DNA of 64,000 nucleotides from Enoplolaimus lenunculus (taxonomy: Eukaryota; Nematoda; Enoplea; Enoplida; Thoracostomopsidae). The stretch covers positions 31,850 through 95,849 of the forward strand of contig JASANG010002697.1 in the NCBI GenBank assembly GCA_030248215.1, read 5' to 3'. The translations under genes were made by a program, and so were the position numbers. Shown in pieces: positions 38,905-49,810 of the stretch (position 1 is the first letter of the stretch; each line of letters opens with the position of its first letter). The notes beneath the pieces are model-generated. The model worked only from the letters and a program-made list of their open reading frames with translations, did not search any database and had not been told where the DNA came from.

Positions 38905-39098
38905 TATTAAAAGCCAACTGTGTTTCATGTTGATCTATTTTAAAAGTGCCCGTACTGTTTGATTGTTTATTGTTTTCAAACTTTATTAGATTTGCCGACA
39001 AATTTCGAAAAATGGTAGGATCTATATATGTTCGAGGTCAAATCACAACCGATTCTATGTGAAACAATGCATTCATGTTTTTTCGAGCCATTGAAAGC

Positions 39099-39215
39099 CA
39101 TGCCAATGTAAACAAAAGGGCCGTAACAGTAGTAGAAACATATTCCTAATTCTACGCACGAGCATCGCATACGGATACGCCTATATACAACTTAGCCTAA
39201 TAAGCTTAGCGCAAA
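39099..39215 (-). mobile_element. Degenerate hAT-like MITE
   Basis: GCCAATGTAAACAAAAGGG and the CATATTCCTAA arm are clear. The right side is eroded. Confidence 0.5.
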
Positions 39216-39417
39216 AAGTTAGAGTTTTGTCTATTGAGCAGATATAAGAGCCCGAATTTTAACATTGACGTTGAATCGACATGGGTCAAACCGCGTCCCG
39301 CTTGCCCTGGTTATAACGTGATCCGTATCAGGGGATTGGGAATCATGTGGCAATTTTTTCTGATCAAGTTTATCGCAGTTAGTCCGCAGTCATGCTTCTA
39401 TTCAGTAATACCCTACA

Positions 39418-39711
39418 AAGGAACAGGGCCGTAATAGTGGTATAAGCATATTCCTAAGCCTATGCCTATGCAAGGGCGATAGAACAGGGCCGGAACAGTA
39501 GTATAAGCATATTCCTAAGCGTAAGCCTAAGCCTAAGCGTATGGATGAACCTATTCCTAGGCCTAAGCCTAAGCCTAAACCTAAACCTAAACCTAAGCCT
39601 AAGCCTAAGCCTAAGCCTAAGCCTAAGCCTAAGCAAAAAATAGTCGAAAGATAAACTGATACTATTATAGCCCCTCCGGAAAACGATCCGGCCATGTTCT
39701 ATACATGGGCC
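39418..39711 (-). mobile_element. hAT-like MITE with partly duplicated left arm and long TTAGGC core
   Basis: Two successive left arms (GAACAGGGCCG at 39421 and 39485) precede a core with an uninterrupted run of about a dozen CCTAAG/CCTAAA units, then the right arm GTTCTATACATGGGCC. This is the longest pure telomere-like run in the window. Confidence 0.75.
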
Positions 39712-39944
39712 GGCGCGTGTATGTTTGTGTTGTACATTTCACACACTATGCACATACATATGCCACACCACGTATACAAACATTCACCTTCTTCAGGCGG
39801 TCGACTCGGACCGCGAATCCAAACTTCTTCGAATCGCCATGGACCTACTATTTGCAGCGCCAATGGCCTGAAAATAAAAAATAGTGCCTGAAAACGAAGT
39901 TTTTTGCGGCAGGTCGGAAACTTTTCCACTGTGAGTGGAAACTA

Positions 39945-40580
39945 CAAAAGTGCTTGAAACGGAACATTTTGTGGCATGTCTCACGTTATAAAATTCGCTT
40001 AGGCTTAGGCTTAGGCTTAAGAATAAGCTCATCCAAACGCTTAGGCTTAGGCGTAGGCTTAGGCTTGGGCTTTGGAATATGCTTGTACTACTGTCCCGGC
40101 CCTTAAAATGTTACTGTTGAAATAAATTTTTATATGTAAAAAACTAAAAAACCCAACTGTCAAATAAGTTAGGAATTTCTGCAATTAATACTTTTGTATT
40201 AAAATTTGAAACAAAAAATTTTTCTCATGAACCACACGTTTGACTGTAGAGATCTTAGACAGATCATACGTACGCCAGAATGATCACACTAGTTGGGGCC
40301 TCCTGAGGTTTAGCTTCGGTCATGAATTATGTATCGTTCCGAGTAAATGTTTGAATACCCGACAAAAACTACGTCTTATTAGTTGTTGATTTCTATGCCA
40401 TAAAACTTTAGGAAAAAATATCTATGTGGTATGTACATCCGAATATAGACGGTGTTTAAAAAACTATTCGAATGATGGGGCTGTATTTCGGGCGGCACGC
40501 TTTACAGAATTGGTAGTGTCGTGTAGACTACTCCAATGGCACGTCGAGCCTTCAATTCGAGCCAGCTCAGCAAGAGAAAA
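39945..40580. repeat. Older dispersed repeat, copy 1
   Basis: It shares with 48605-49520, in order, TTGTGGCATGTCTC, AAAACTAAAAAACCCAAC, TATAGACGGTGTTTAAA, GGGCGGCACG and TTTACAGAATTGG. One hAT-like MITE fragment is inserted in it. Confidence 0.6.
39990..40108 (+). mobile_element. Truncated hAT-like MITE inside an older repeat
   Basis: TTAGGC units and the right arm (TGTACTACTGTCCCGGCCC) only. The surrounding sequence is continuous at 48660-48670, where the insert is missing, which shows it was inserted into the older repeat. Confidence 0.6.
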
Positions 40581-40833
40581 GATGTTCTGACGTCAGCAAG
40601 TTGTGGAACATTTTATAAGTGCCTTTTTCGTCCCTTTCCGTCTGTGAGTTGTTTTTAGAAACCTTTTTAATTTAACAAAAATAGAATAGAATTTACGTGT
40701 TGTTTAACAACTATTTCAATAGTGTTATAATGCCCCCTATGCTATTACAACACACCCTAAATGGTTCCTACTCCATCCGAAGGAGGTACAATCACATTTA
40801 GTCTGTTAACAGAATCGTCTGCTTACAACATTG

Positions 40834-41019
40834 GGCCAATGTATAGAAATAAGCATATTACTAAGCCTAAGCCTAAGCCTAAGCCTAAGCCTGAGGTTAA
40901 GCCTAAGCCTAAGCTTAAGCCTAAGGCTAAGCATAAGCAAAATAATTATTCTAAAGCTTAAACTAACTCTATTATAGCGCCCGCGGAAAACGATCCGGCC
41001 CTGTTCTATACATGGGCTC
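40834..41019 (-). mobile_element. hAT-like MITE with TTAGGC core
   Basis: GGCCAATGTATAGAAATAAG to CTATACATGGGCT. Flanks are CAACATTG and CAAAATTG (7 of 8). A pure CCTAAG run is near the left end, where part of the arm has been lost. Confidence 0.85.
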
Positions 41020-41702
41020 AAAATTGTCTAGTAATGTCCTTGAAACCAGGTAGGTGGACAAATTTTCGAATTTTTCTACACAGTATCACGAGAATGCTCT
41101 ATAAGCTCAACGACACACCGCTTACCTTCCGCATTATTATAAAATTTATATGCATTCCCCGTCAGAAATTTTGGAGTAAACCGCTGTTTCTTGCTACGTA
41201 TATCTGCTTGGACCAACAACAGCACGTACTGGTAAGCGGTTTCAAAGTGATTTAGCCCCAAGTGTCACAGTTCAGAAATACTGATGCACTGCGATTTTAA
41301 GCTCACAGATGTTAACGCAAGGCTTTAGCCGTCTTTTCAACTATAAGTGTGAAAGACATCGCTAATATTACGCCGGGTGCTTAACGCAGTTTTATTCAAA
41401 GTCAAAATTTTATGTGAATAAAGCAGGCAAGAGTTATAATTTAGCAAACAACATTAGCTCCAAACGAGTCAAATTTCCCTTTGAAGTGGCAACAACGAAA
41501 ACAAACCAGTAGCCAGCTCAACTTGCTAAAACAGAGTAACAAAATTTCAGAACGGCCGTTGTGTTGATTTTACAAAGCTACAAACGGATCGAGAAGGTTT
41601 CTCTGGGGATGCGTAATTTTTCGAAGGCGCAGACCCCTTGTGCCTTCCGGAAGTTGGCCTGTTATAACCGAACGGAAGAACGACAGAAGAAACATATGTT
41701 TA

Positions 41703-42108
41703 TGTGCCATCCACGTCATACTGCTCGCGATACTGCAAAAAACAAACATCTGGATCTGAGAGTAAAACCCGACGTCGTTTTCACACCTCTCTTTTACGAG
41801 GCCACTATAAAGTCAAGTAGTCCCTGATGAGGACGTAAAGACATATCGTGCTGTGTTTTTATAGCATCGCAAACATACATAACAACGCAAACACATATAT
41901 ACAATTATTTATTTTTCTACAACTAAGATTAATTTTTTACGTTTTGTCACAACTCTCTTCGGCCAATACCTGGACAGTCAATACCATCTAAGTGCAGCAT
42001 AGAATTCGCTCTAATACGCTAGTTACAGTTTCGCTTTGTATACAGATCCTTACCGGGCGGTTAGACAAATTACTATATTAGTGCGAGCATTATAACGTGG
42101 ATGATCCA
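41703..42108. mobile_element. PIF/Harbinger-like MITE
   Basis: TGTGCCATCCACGTCATAC to ATAACGTGGATGATCCA with TTA on both sides, 406 bp. The inner repeat GCGATACTGCAAAAAA resembles the other copies. Confidence 0.8.
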
Positions 42109-42111
42109 TTA

Positions 42112-43822
42112 GTCTTGTACAGCTATATTATATCGCAGTTGAGTGGTCGAATTGCGATTAGCAACCTAACGTGTCTTGGACAACGTTACTTACGCTGATG
42201 GTAGTTGTGATGATTGTAGAGGAGCAATAGCTTTGTAGAAGGTATGCTTTAAAAAACATTTGCCGGTCAAAAAATGGTATTTAAAAGCCTAAGCCAAAGC
42301 ATAAGTTGCATATGTGCACAACTACGGGTTACTAGTTAACTTCCTTAGATATCAAACAGGATTAAACACCAAACGCAGGAGCTAGTTTACTATAAACATG
42401 TCTCTTCAATCCTTTAAGATGAAAACTACGGAAACTTTTCCCGTTTCGGTTCTGTGAAGTTTGGCTCATACTGTACACATAGCCCAAAAAACACAATCAG
42501 TTTATTTAATTCACTTGCATTATTCGTAAGTTGGCAACATGTAAAGATACTACCATATGTCAAAATTATGTCTGTTTTTTATATTGACTCTAAAGACCGC
42601 ATTCCTGACGACAGAATGTCGGGTTTGAGTATCCGGATCCGTTGCTCGGTGTTTTGCCCGTAAACACAAGTCTCATAAGGTCATGTGCAGTACTGCATCC
42701 GTCGTCGCAAATATATACCGAAAGCCGTTTGGCAACTGAAACGCATTCAAAAAATCATTATTAAATGCAGAAAGCATCAATAAAGTTAGTATTTATTCAT
42801 TTATTCTGATACGAATCGATAATTCATGTTCCTTTTATGTCATTATATAAATTTAACCAAGATTGTTGCGACAACTGCACACAGAACAATTTGTGTTATA
42901 TTTAAGAAACATAGTTAGAGATTTTTGACACTAGTGTTTAAATACAGACTCCGGATATGAACGTCCTGTATTACAGGCTAAAATTGTAATATTTCACTAC
43001 ACTATGTTATTAAGTCTGAAATTATTGTAACATGAAAGAGTGAAATTTAAAAAATTTTATTGCAAAAAATTTAACACAAAATATAACTATTTTAAGATCA
43101 AAGCTTAATAGGTTTTAAAACTTTAAGAACGTATAATTTGCTAAATACAATTTCTCAATCAAACGTAGTCTGAGTGAAGTTATAAAATATGTTAAAAAAC
43201 CAACACACAGATTTCTTACCTTCCATTTGTGACACGTCTTCGTTGGCTAAAATTTGACCAAAAATTCTAGCCAGATTGGTGGTATTCAAACTGTTTATAG
43301 TAGTACTTGTAACGAAATAAAAACACAACGACGCTGAGTTTGCAACCCGTATACTTAAACTATTTGTATTATGTTAAAGTTTGTATACTGATTGGAACGG
43401 TGCTCAAATAACGGCTTATTTGAGTTTTGGCTGTAATCGAAATGAGGCTAACCATTCTAGAACAGTATCTAACTACACAAACAATATTTAAAATTTCATT
43501 AAGTGAAATAGTTTCTAAATAAACACGACCGTTGTTATCAAAAATAAAATTGCTTAAACACAAACTAACGTGAATTCGTTTTCATTTTACAGAGTTGTAA
43601 GATACATTGAAATGTTAAATAATTCAAATGGTACAAAAAATTAATTGGTGGCATCCTGATAAATTACTCAGTACGCCTTTAGTTATAGAAATAAAGTTAA
43701 CTTACCATTAACAAAAGACAGTATAACAGCTGGAACAATAATTTTTTTCGTTACACCGTGTTTAACAGCTCTTTGTAATGTTACATCACGTGTTTACCGC
43801 AACTGTACATATTAGTGATGAA
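42112..43822. other. Unique AT-rich stretch
   Basis: Few repeats, no exon I can support, and strong A/T bias from about 42780 to 43650. It could hold regulatory sequence or part of a third gene, but I see no specific sign. Confidence 0.35.
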
Positions 43823-43825
43823 TTA

Positions 43826-43920
43826 TGGGTCATCCACGTTATAGTGTCTACGCTACTGTAAAAAATTTCCATAGATCAAAGTCAACCGGCTGTAAATTCT
43901 ACAAACTATATACACAGGAA
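43826..43920. mobile_element. PIF/Harbinger-like MITE, left end only
   Basis: TTA then TGGGTCATCCACGTTATAG and CTACGCTACTGTAAAAAAT. No matching right end occurs downstream, so it is truncated or has been rearranged. The right limit given is approximate. Confidence 0.6.
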
Positions 43921-44177
43921 AAACTAAATTTACTCACAAAAATCAAAACGTCCATCAATTATATACACATATAATGCATAGTTTGCCTGCGAGTTGTGTG
44001 TATAGGCTGATCAAATTATGTTTAACCCTCTTCTGACTGAAGAAATCTAGCGTTTAAGATATATTTTTAAGCTGAGCGACATTTAAACTTGAAGCTCGAC
44101 GACGAAAGCGTTTTACCGCTGCTGTTCCGATTATAAGTGCGTGAAACGGTTTAGCCCAAATGGACTCACGTGTTATG

Positions 44178-44375
44178 CGCCCATGTATAGAACAGGGCCG
44201 GAACAGTAGTGTAAGCATATTCCTAAGCCTAAGCCTACACCTATCCCTAAGCGTATGGATGAGCTTATTCCTAAACCTAAGACTAAGCCTAAGCAAAAAA
44301 ATTAGTCTAAAGCTTAAATTGACTCTATTATATCCCCTACGGAAAACGATCCGGCCCTGTTCTATACATGGGCTC
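44178..44375 (-). mobile_element. hAT-like MITE with TTAGGC core, perfect target duplication
   Basis: CGCCCATGTATAGAACAGG to CTATACATGGGCTC, flanked by identical GTGTTATG (44170-44177 and 44376-44383). The two inverted repeats are nearly identical, which suggests a fairly young copy. Confidence 0.9.
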
Positions 44376-45260
44376 GTGTTATGGTGGTTCAGTACTACGA
44401 ATATTATGGGTATAATTATTAACCGATATGCAGGATCGTTATATTTCGCAAGTCAGCACATTATTGTTTTAGTTTTAGTGATACATCAAACTGGAAAAGA
44501 CTTAAAAATGGTAATTTTCTAATTAGGATTCTTTCATGCAAGTAATAGTAGAGTACTGCAGCATATAGCATTCTAATTGGATGACATAATGTTTAAAAAT
44601 TATTTTCATTGTTTTTTATGATTAGTTTCTGTCAGAAAACGTTGAATATTTACGCAGAAAATTACCTGAATATTCGAGATATCACCTGAAATTTTAATAG
44701 GTTTAAAATATTTCGGTTTTTGAAAATTTGACTTTATCAGCACAATTTCAGGTTTCGAACTGTATAGCCAGTGTCATCGTTAATTTTGATTTTAAAAATT
44801 TGGCATAGTCATGTCGTGAACACTTGGCAACCGTGCCAAACTCAGGTTGACGTTTAGTATATCTTAAAGAAATAGCAGTAAAGCCTAACCAGCCCTAAAA
44901 AGAGTCTTGCTGACAGGGTACGCATATCTTGTAGTATGTAAAACAATCTATTAGTACACAGCATTGTTGCCAACTGCAATACGTTTGAGGTATAACAGAT
45001 GTTCGCCTATGGTCGTCGTTGTAATGTTCTGTTTCGGAACAAATAATATTGTTTGATTAACCATTTAAAGAACAATTTTGTACAAAAGTGCCTCATCATT
45101 TGGTTCAGTTGTGAAAAACTTAAGCGTGCAAAAATCCAATTTATTGTGTTCAATTTGCCATTTGTGATGTTAACTGCGCACAAATGTCAAAGAATGTCAG
45201 ACCATAAAAATAGCTAGCTAATTTGCGAACACTCTCTGAAAATAGTGTCCAAAATTTTAA

Positions 45261-45465
45261 CCCTTTCAGGCTCATAGAGTATACTGTGAGCAACTAAACA
45301 CAATAATGTACAAGCAATACACACACTGTGAGCAGTGTTTAACATTTATAACCTGTATGCAGAGTGTATATATAATCTCCACAAGACGTGAGAGCCCCCT
45401 CGGGCTCCAGCGTCAAGCTCCTATAGCTCAGTGATCATCGTAAACGCCTCCCACACGTGAGACTT
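45261..45465 (+). mobile_element. piggyBac-like MITE, truncated at the right
   Basis: TTAA, CCCTTTCAGGCTCATAGAG, the GAGCCC/GGGCTC hairpin, then CTCCTATAGCTCAGTGATC and GCCTCCCACACG. The B-box half and right end are missing. The right limit is approximate. Confidence 0.7.
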
Positions 45466-45654
45466 AGCCTTTGCCTAACATTAAGTTTTAATATAAAAGG
45501 TGAGATCGCTTTGAATGGTAAGAGTTAGGGTTTGGGAAACATGTGGTAACTTCCCGATCATATAGCGTTAGAGCATATGTATTTAGCCTGCAGTGATGCT
45601 TCTAAGAATAACTATTTAATTAATAATACAATACAAGGAAATGCTGGCTTCTAA

Positions 45655-47012
45655 TGCGGGGTTCACGTTATAACTGGAGCAACCTGGAACATGTTTTGTT
45701 CCTCGGGTATCATTTTGTCTGCACGTCGATGCGCTATAGAATTGAAGAAATTTGAATTGTCTGTTATCCTGTTGTGACATTCACTGTTTGTACTGCAATA
45801 TCATGTGGTATTCGAAATATTGTACGCCAATATTATATGACATGTTTGAAAATGTCTGCAAGGTTGTGGTGGTAAGCTAGCCTGAATGACCTGTAGAATG
45901 TATGATACTAAAATTTGAAATTTGAATTATTTATATTTATTAATATATTTAGGCGTAATTTCCGCCATAAACAGAACAAAAGAAGCTAATTCAGTATTCG
46001 AAATTACTCGAAGATACACTATCTGAATTTTCATTGTATTAATAGTGCGCACAAATTACATTGTCCTGCATCATATCATGTGATATTCGGTAGAATTTCG
46101 TAATATCATATGATATTCGCATAAATATCCCGTGGTATCATGTGACCAGAAGGGTACAACCGGAGACCTGCCTCCGGCTCCGGCAGGAAATCGGCCTCTA
46201 GACCGGCTCCGGTACAGTTTTTGCCGGAGGTTCAGGCAATTTCGGTAGTAAAATTTTGCATACCTAAATTTATCTGTTTAGCGCGTTTCGATTTACTTTT
46301 GTCACAATTTTCGTGAACGAATTGCCGAAATTTGGCAGAAAATTAGCGTGAAACCAGCAACTTAACAACATTTTACAGATATTGGCTAAAATTAACTAAT
46401 TAATCATCATTTTTTACTACTTAATTTCGCCTCACCTCCGGCTCCGGCATTCCAATTACGGGTCCGGTTCATTTTTACCGAAATTAAAAATTCCGGTATT
46501 AAAATTTGGTAGGTGGAAATTAAGATATTTTACTAAAAATGACGATAAAAATGAAATAGATTTCATTCGTGTAGTATATAAACCTTGACAATAACCGAAA
46601 AGAAACAATCGAAGGTAGATTTCGCTTCCGTGGATTCTGAAAATTTAAAATACTGCAGATAAAGTGAATACCTATATCCAATTAGGGTTATTTCACTAAT
46701 AGTTTTGCAAAAAAAAATTAAAATGAATTTTTCGGTAGCATGTATTTTTCATTTTCCGGTTCCGTTTCCGGTACTTTTCGAATTCCAGTTCCGGTTCCGG
46801 TAAATTGTAATTCCGGTTGCACCCTGAATGTGACAAATGGCCGTTTGTATACGATGATTAATGGAGATCTGGGATTGGTAAGCCAGTGTCATGTAATATT
46901 CATATTGTGTCAACATAACCGCTATTCAGATCACAATATTTGATTGTTGACGTCGAATCAACATAGACAAAACGTGTTCTGGGCTGCTCTAGTTATAACG
47001 AGGAACCCCGCA
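45655..47012. mobile_element. 1.36-kb TIR element (TGCGGGG family), TAA flanks, with nested insertion
   Basis: TGCGGGGTTCACGTTATAAC at the left and the inverse of TGCGGGGTTCCTCGTTATAA at the right, TAA on both sides, so PIF/Harbinger-like by duplication. The left half is AT-rich with several ATCATATGATATT motifs. A second element (46150-46825) is nested in it. No transposase frame is seen. Confidence 0.75.
46150..46825. mobile_element. Nested element with AGGGTACAACCGG ends
   Basis: AGGGTACAACCGGA at the left and the inverse of AGGGTGCAACCGGAATTAC at the right. The interior is rich in CCGGCTCCGG and TTCCGGTTCCGG motifs near both ends. A partial copy, split by a PIF/Harbinger-like MITE, is at 12515-13394. 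Confidence 0.65.
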
Positions 47013-47240
47013 TAACTGGTACTTAGCATGCAGATAAAACTTTAAGTTCGCAACCCTGAATCGAACCCGTTCGTAAAAATTCCGGTTACAACAAATAAAA
47101 TCCCACAAAATGTTGTATTTTTATTTATTAAAAATATACATAGTACTCAAATCGCCGCACTCGAACTATTATTATTTAACACATGATTCAACGCGCGTTC
47201 GCCATCTTGGCCTGAAAATAAAAACTAGAAAATAAATCTA

Positions 47241-47450
47241 CACTGCCAAAAATAGTGAGTCAAATTGACTCTCTCCGAAATAGGCTCTACGAAACTACAA
47301 AAACTGAGTCAAATTTTGTCCCCGCCACAGTCAAATTTGATTCACTAAATCGCACTTTTGACTCTGGCGGAGTCGAATTTGACTCAGTTTGTGTAGTCCT
47401 GTAGAGTTTATTTCGGAGACGGTCAATTTGACTCACCATTTTTTGCAGTG
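47241..47450. mobile_element. Mariner-like palindromic MITE with TA duplication
   Basis: CACTGCCAAAAATAGTGAG to CCATTTTTTGCAGTG, with TA on both sides. It has the same GAGTC/GACTC interior. Confidence 0.8.
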
Positions 47451-47831
47451 TAATTACACATAAATAACACAATTAATTGGCAGTTTCATTTAGTAGATGC
47501 TACATTGACTCGGCTAAATATTTCATGAATTTAAGCACGATAACAATGCTCATGGGTTATCCTGATGGCTGCGGTTCAGCCAGTCTGGTCCGGTACACAT
47601 TAGGGTTGTGTATCGACCACGAACCGGCCGGACGGTGAGCTGAAATCTGAAAAGTCACCTACTGTTATCAGTATGGTCAACCTTCAGATTGAATCAGTAG
47701 TTGAAACTACTTTGGCTGCAGTTGTTTGTTAAATTTTTTATATCATATTTTTATACAAAATCTCGGCAATTTTTTCCTCAAAACTGTATTAAAAGTTAAA
47801 ACAAAACGCACCAAACAAATAAACTAAAAAT

Positions 47832-47954
47832 ATGCAACACTTCAATACCGAAATGGCCGGAACCTCAGGCAGAGAGTCTTCCGGAGAAGGAGGCGGACCT
47901 ACGGTTGTACCCCCATCTGATCAACGCTTCGGACCAGTTCAGTTCGTCCGAAAT
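47832..47954 (+). CDS. Possible first coding exon of an unidentified gene
   Basis: An ATG in good context (AAAAATATG) opens 41 codons (MQHFNTEMAGTSGRESSGEG ... FGPVQFVRN) that end exactly at a GTAAAT donor. The segment is richer in GC and in Gly/Ser/Pro codons than its surroundings, unlike the nearby repeats. The frame runs on past the donor only into repeat sequence. I found no second exon before the satellite, and the gene on the - strand occupies the far side. It could be a true gene start or a chance frame. Confidence 0.3.
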
Positions 47955-48017
47955 GTAAATATCAAACCATGGCTAATAAATATGTGGTTTAAAGTTTTAT
48001 TACACAGGTTTCTATGG

Positions 48018-48167
48018 TATCACGACAATTTGTCTCCCGACAACTTGTAATCCGAAATTTCATAGATGTAACAACTCGTCGCCCATCATTATGCTTAGGC
48101 TTAGGATTATGCACAGGATTATGCTAAGACGTTTCCATAGGATTTAGGACACTGTCGAGCGACAAGT
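48018..48167. mobile_element. Inverted-repeat element, CGACAAGTT family, with TTAGGC core
   Basis: CGACAATTTGTCTCCCGACA at the left, GTCGAGCGACAAGTTTGG at the right, and TTAGGCTTAGG in the middle. Related ends occur at about 34997-35025 and 55577-55620. Family limits are uncertain. Confidence 0.45.
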
Positions 48168-48411
48168 TTGGAGCGGCGAAATGATGGAGATTCGGCTTCT
48201 ATGCATGGCTTATAAAACATTCTATAATCAAAAAAATCGGCAAATACGGGTTTTCAATTTTCTGACAAAATTAGAGCTATTTACTTGTTTAGCTAACTAT
48301 GAATGCAAGACTCGACACTGAAAAAATTGTAATTCTTAATTAAGTTAGCAATTAATGAGAGACTCTGGCAACTCTTATCACATCGCTTTAACAGCAACGA
48401 TAGATAATCAC

Positions 48412-48566
48412 GACCCATGTTACTTTAAGGGGCGTCCACGTTTCCGATGGGTCCATAAAAGAGTAGGTTTAGATCCTAGATTACGTTTTTTTGCTTAGGC
48501 GTAGACTTGGGCTTAGTCGTATCTATGCGCTTAATCTATCATACGCCCCTTCAAGTAAAATCGGCC
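48412..48566. mobile_element. hAT-like MITE, second subfamily
   Basis: Same subfamily as 7020-7183: GACCCATGTTACTTTAAGG at the left and the inverse with GGCC at the right. Flanks are ATAATCAC and AATATCAC (6 of 8). The core contains TTAGGC and TTGGGCTTAG. Confidence 0.75.
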
Positions 48567-48814
48567 AATATCACGATCGCAGTCCGCCGATAACACCATA
48601 ATAATGATACTTGTAACAAAGGAATTTTAAATTGTACATTTCGTGGCATGTCTCCCGTTATAAAAATCCACTGCAAGGCAATTATGTCAATTTTAAAATA
48701 TTATTGTCAGCTTAAAATTTCTAAATTTCTATCCTAAAAAAACTAAACACCCAACGCTGTCAAACATGAAACTTACGAGTTTCAGCACTTTAATAGTTTT
48801 GTATTAAAAATTTG

Positions 48815-48934
48815 GGCCAATGTAACGAACACCGCTGTAACAGTAGTATAAGCATGGCCTAAACCAAAGCCTAAGCTACTGCATTGTATTTCCCCTCAGA
48901 AAAAACGTTCCGCCCCTGATCTTTACATGAGCCA
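48815..48934 (-). mobile_element. Short hAT-like MITE, perfect target duplication
   Basis: GGCCAATGTAACGAACACC to CTTTACATGAGCC, 120 bp, flanked by identical AAAATTTG. Only about two CCTAA units remain. It is inserted in the older repeat shared with 39945-40580. Confidence 0.88.
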
Positions 48935-49240
48935 AAATTTGTAACGCAAATTTTTCACTATGCCATTAGTTTAACTGTGAAAGTCCCAGACAGATCGTAG
49001 TACGTACGCTACAATCAATGGCGGATCCATGGGGGCACCCCGGCCATGGCCCCCCAACAGCATCTCGACAAAAATCGCACAGGGTGGGGTGGGATTCTCA
49101 TGATCCTTGGTATCGTTAAATGTTTTGGCTACCCGATAAAATCATACCTGTTACTGGTTGTTAATTGATTTCTATGTTATATAAACTGTTTAGGAAAACC
49201 AACCTAAATACAACACAGTATAGACGGTGTTTAAAGAAAC

Positions 49241-49408
49241 GGCCCATGTAAATATCACGTTAAGCTTAAGCTTTCGACTATTTTTTTGTTTGGCTTAGGC
49301 TTAGGAATGAATATGCTCATTCTTACGCTTAGGTTTAGGCTTAGGCTTAGCCATGGGAATATGCTTATTATAATACTGTTCCATTCATGTTCTTTAATAC
49401 ATCGGTCC
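49241..49408 (+). mobile_element. hAT-like MITE with TTAGGC core
   Basis: GGCCCATGTAAATATCACG to TAATACATCGGTCC. Flanks are AAAGAAAC and CAAGAAAC (7 of 8, if the right edge is 49407). It is the second insertion into the same older repeat. Confidence 0.82.
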
Positions 49409-49584
49409 AAGAAACTAACCAAAAGATAGGGTTGCATTACGGGCGGCACGTTTTACAGAATTGGCACTGTCGTGTTGACTTAAGTATGCCAGCACTCCAA
49501 TAGCTCGTCGAGCCTTTAAATGCAAAAAATAAACACAAAGTCTTGTATATTTTAAACATTTTGTCTTTGATATCAGAAGCGCAG

Positions 49585-49647
49585 TCAGGATTTCATATCG
49601 GTAGGATATAATAACTTCAACTGAAAGATAAAGTTTGCGAGCAAGCG
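49585..49647 (-). CDS. Candidate terminal exon of the - strand gene
   Basis: After a good acceptor (TTCAAATTCACAG on the - strand), 20 codons in phase 0 (RLLANFIFQLKLLYPTDMKS) end at a TGA. The phase matches exon f, and the peptide would extend its last helix. If correct, the 73-bp satellite is inside this gene's last intron. The exon is short and has no homology support, so this is a suggestion only. Confidence 0.25.
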   Translation of the reverse strand, partial: RLLANFIFQLKLLYPTDMKS

Positions 49648-49810
49648 CTGTGAATTTGAAAAATTGTTTTGATATCTCGATTGTCAATTTTGGTTAAAGT
49701 TCTTAACATTGAATTCTTTATGCTTTAATAACTCACTGTATCATACTAAGTATTTTTCAAATAAGAAATCCGGGCAATACGCCTGTTGTTGTTGTTAAAA
49801 TAGGGGGTTT

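Larger units (their letters stand above)
48605..49520. repeat. Older dispersed repeat, copy 2
   Basis: Second copy of the 39945-40580 repeat, enlarged by two hAT-like MITEs (48815-48934, 49241-49408) and a GTGGCGGATCC-type end near 49018. The insertions differ from those in copy 1, so they came after the duplication. Confidence 0.6.

Noticed and set aside
39560-39640. A true telomere or chromosome end
   Set aside because: TTAGGC runs are short, dispersed, in both orientations and bounded by MITE ends; unique sequence continues on both sides.
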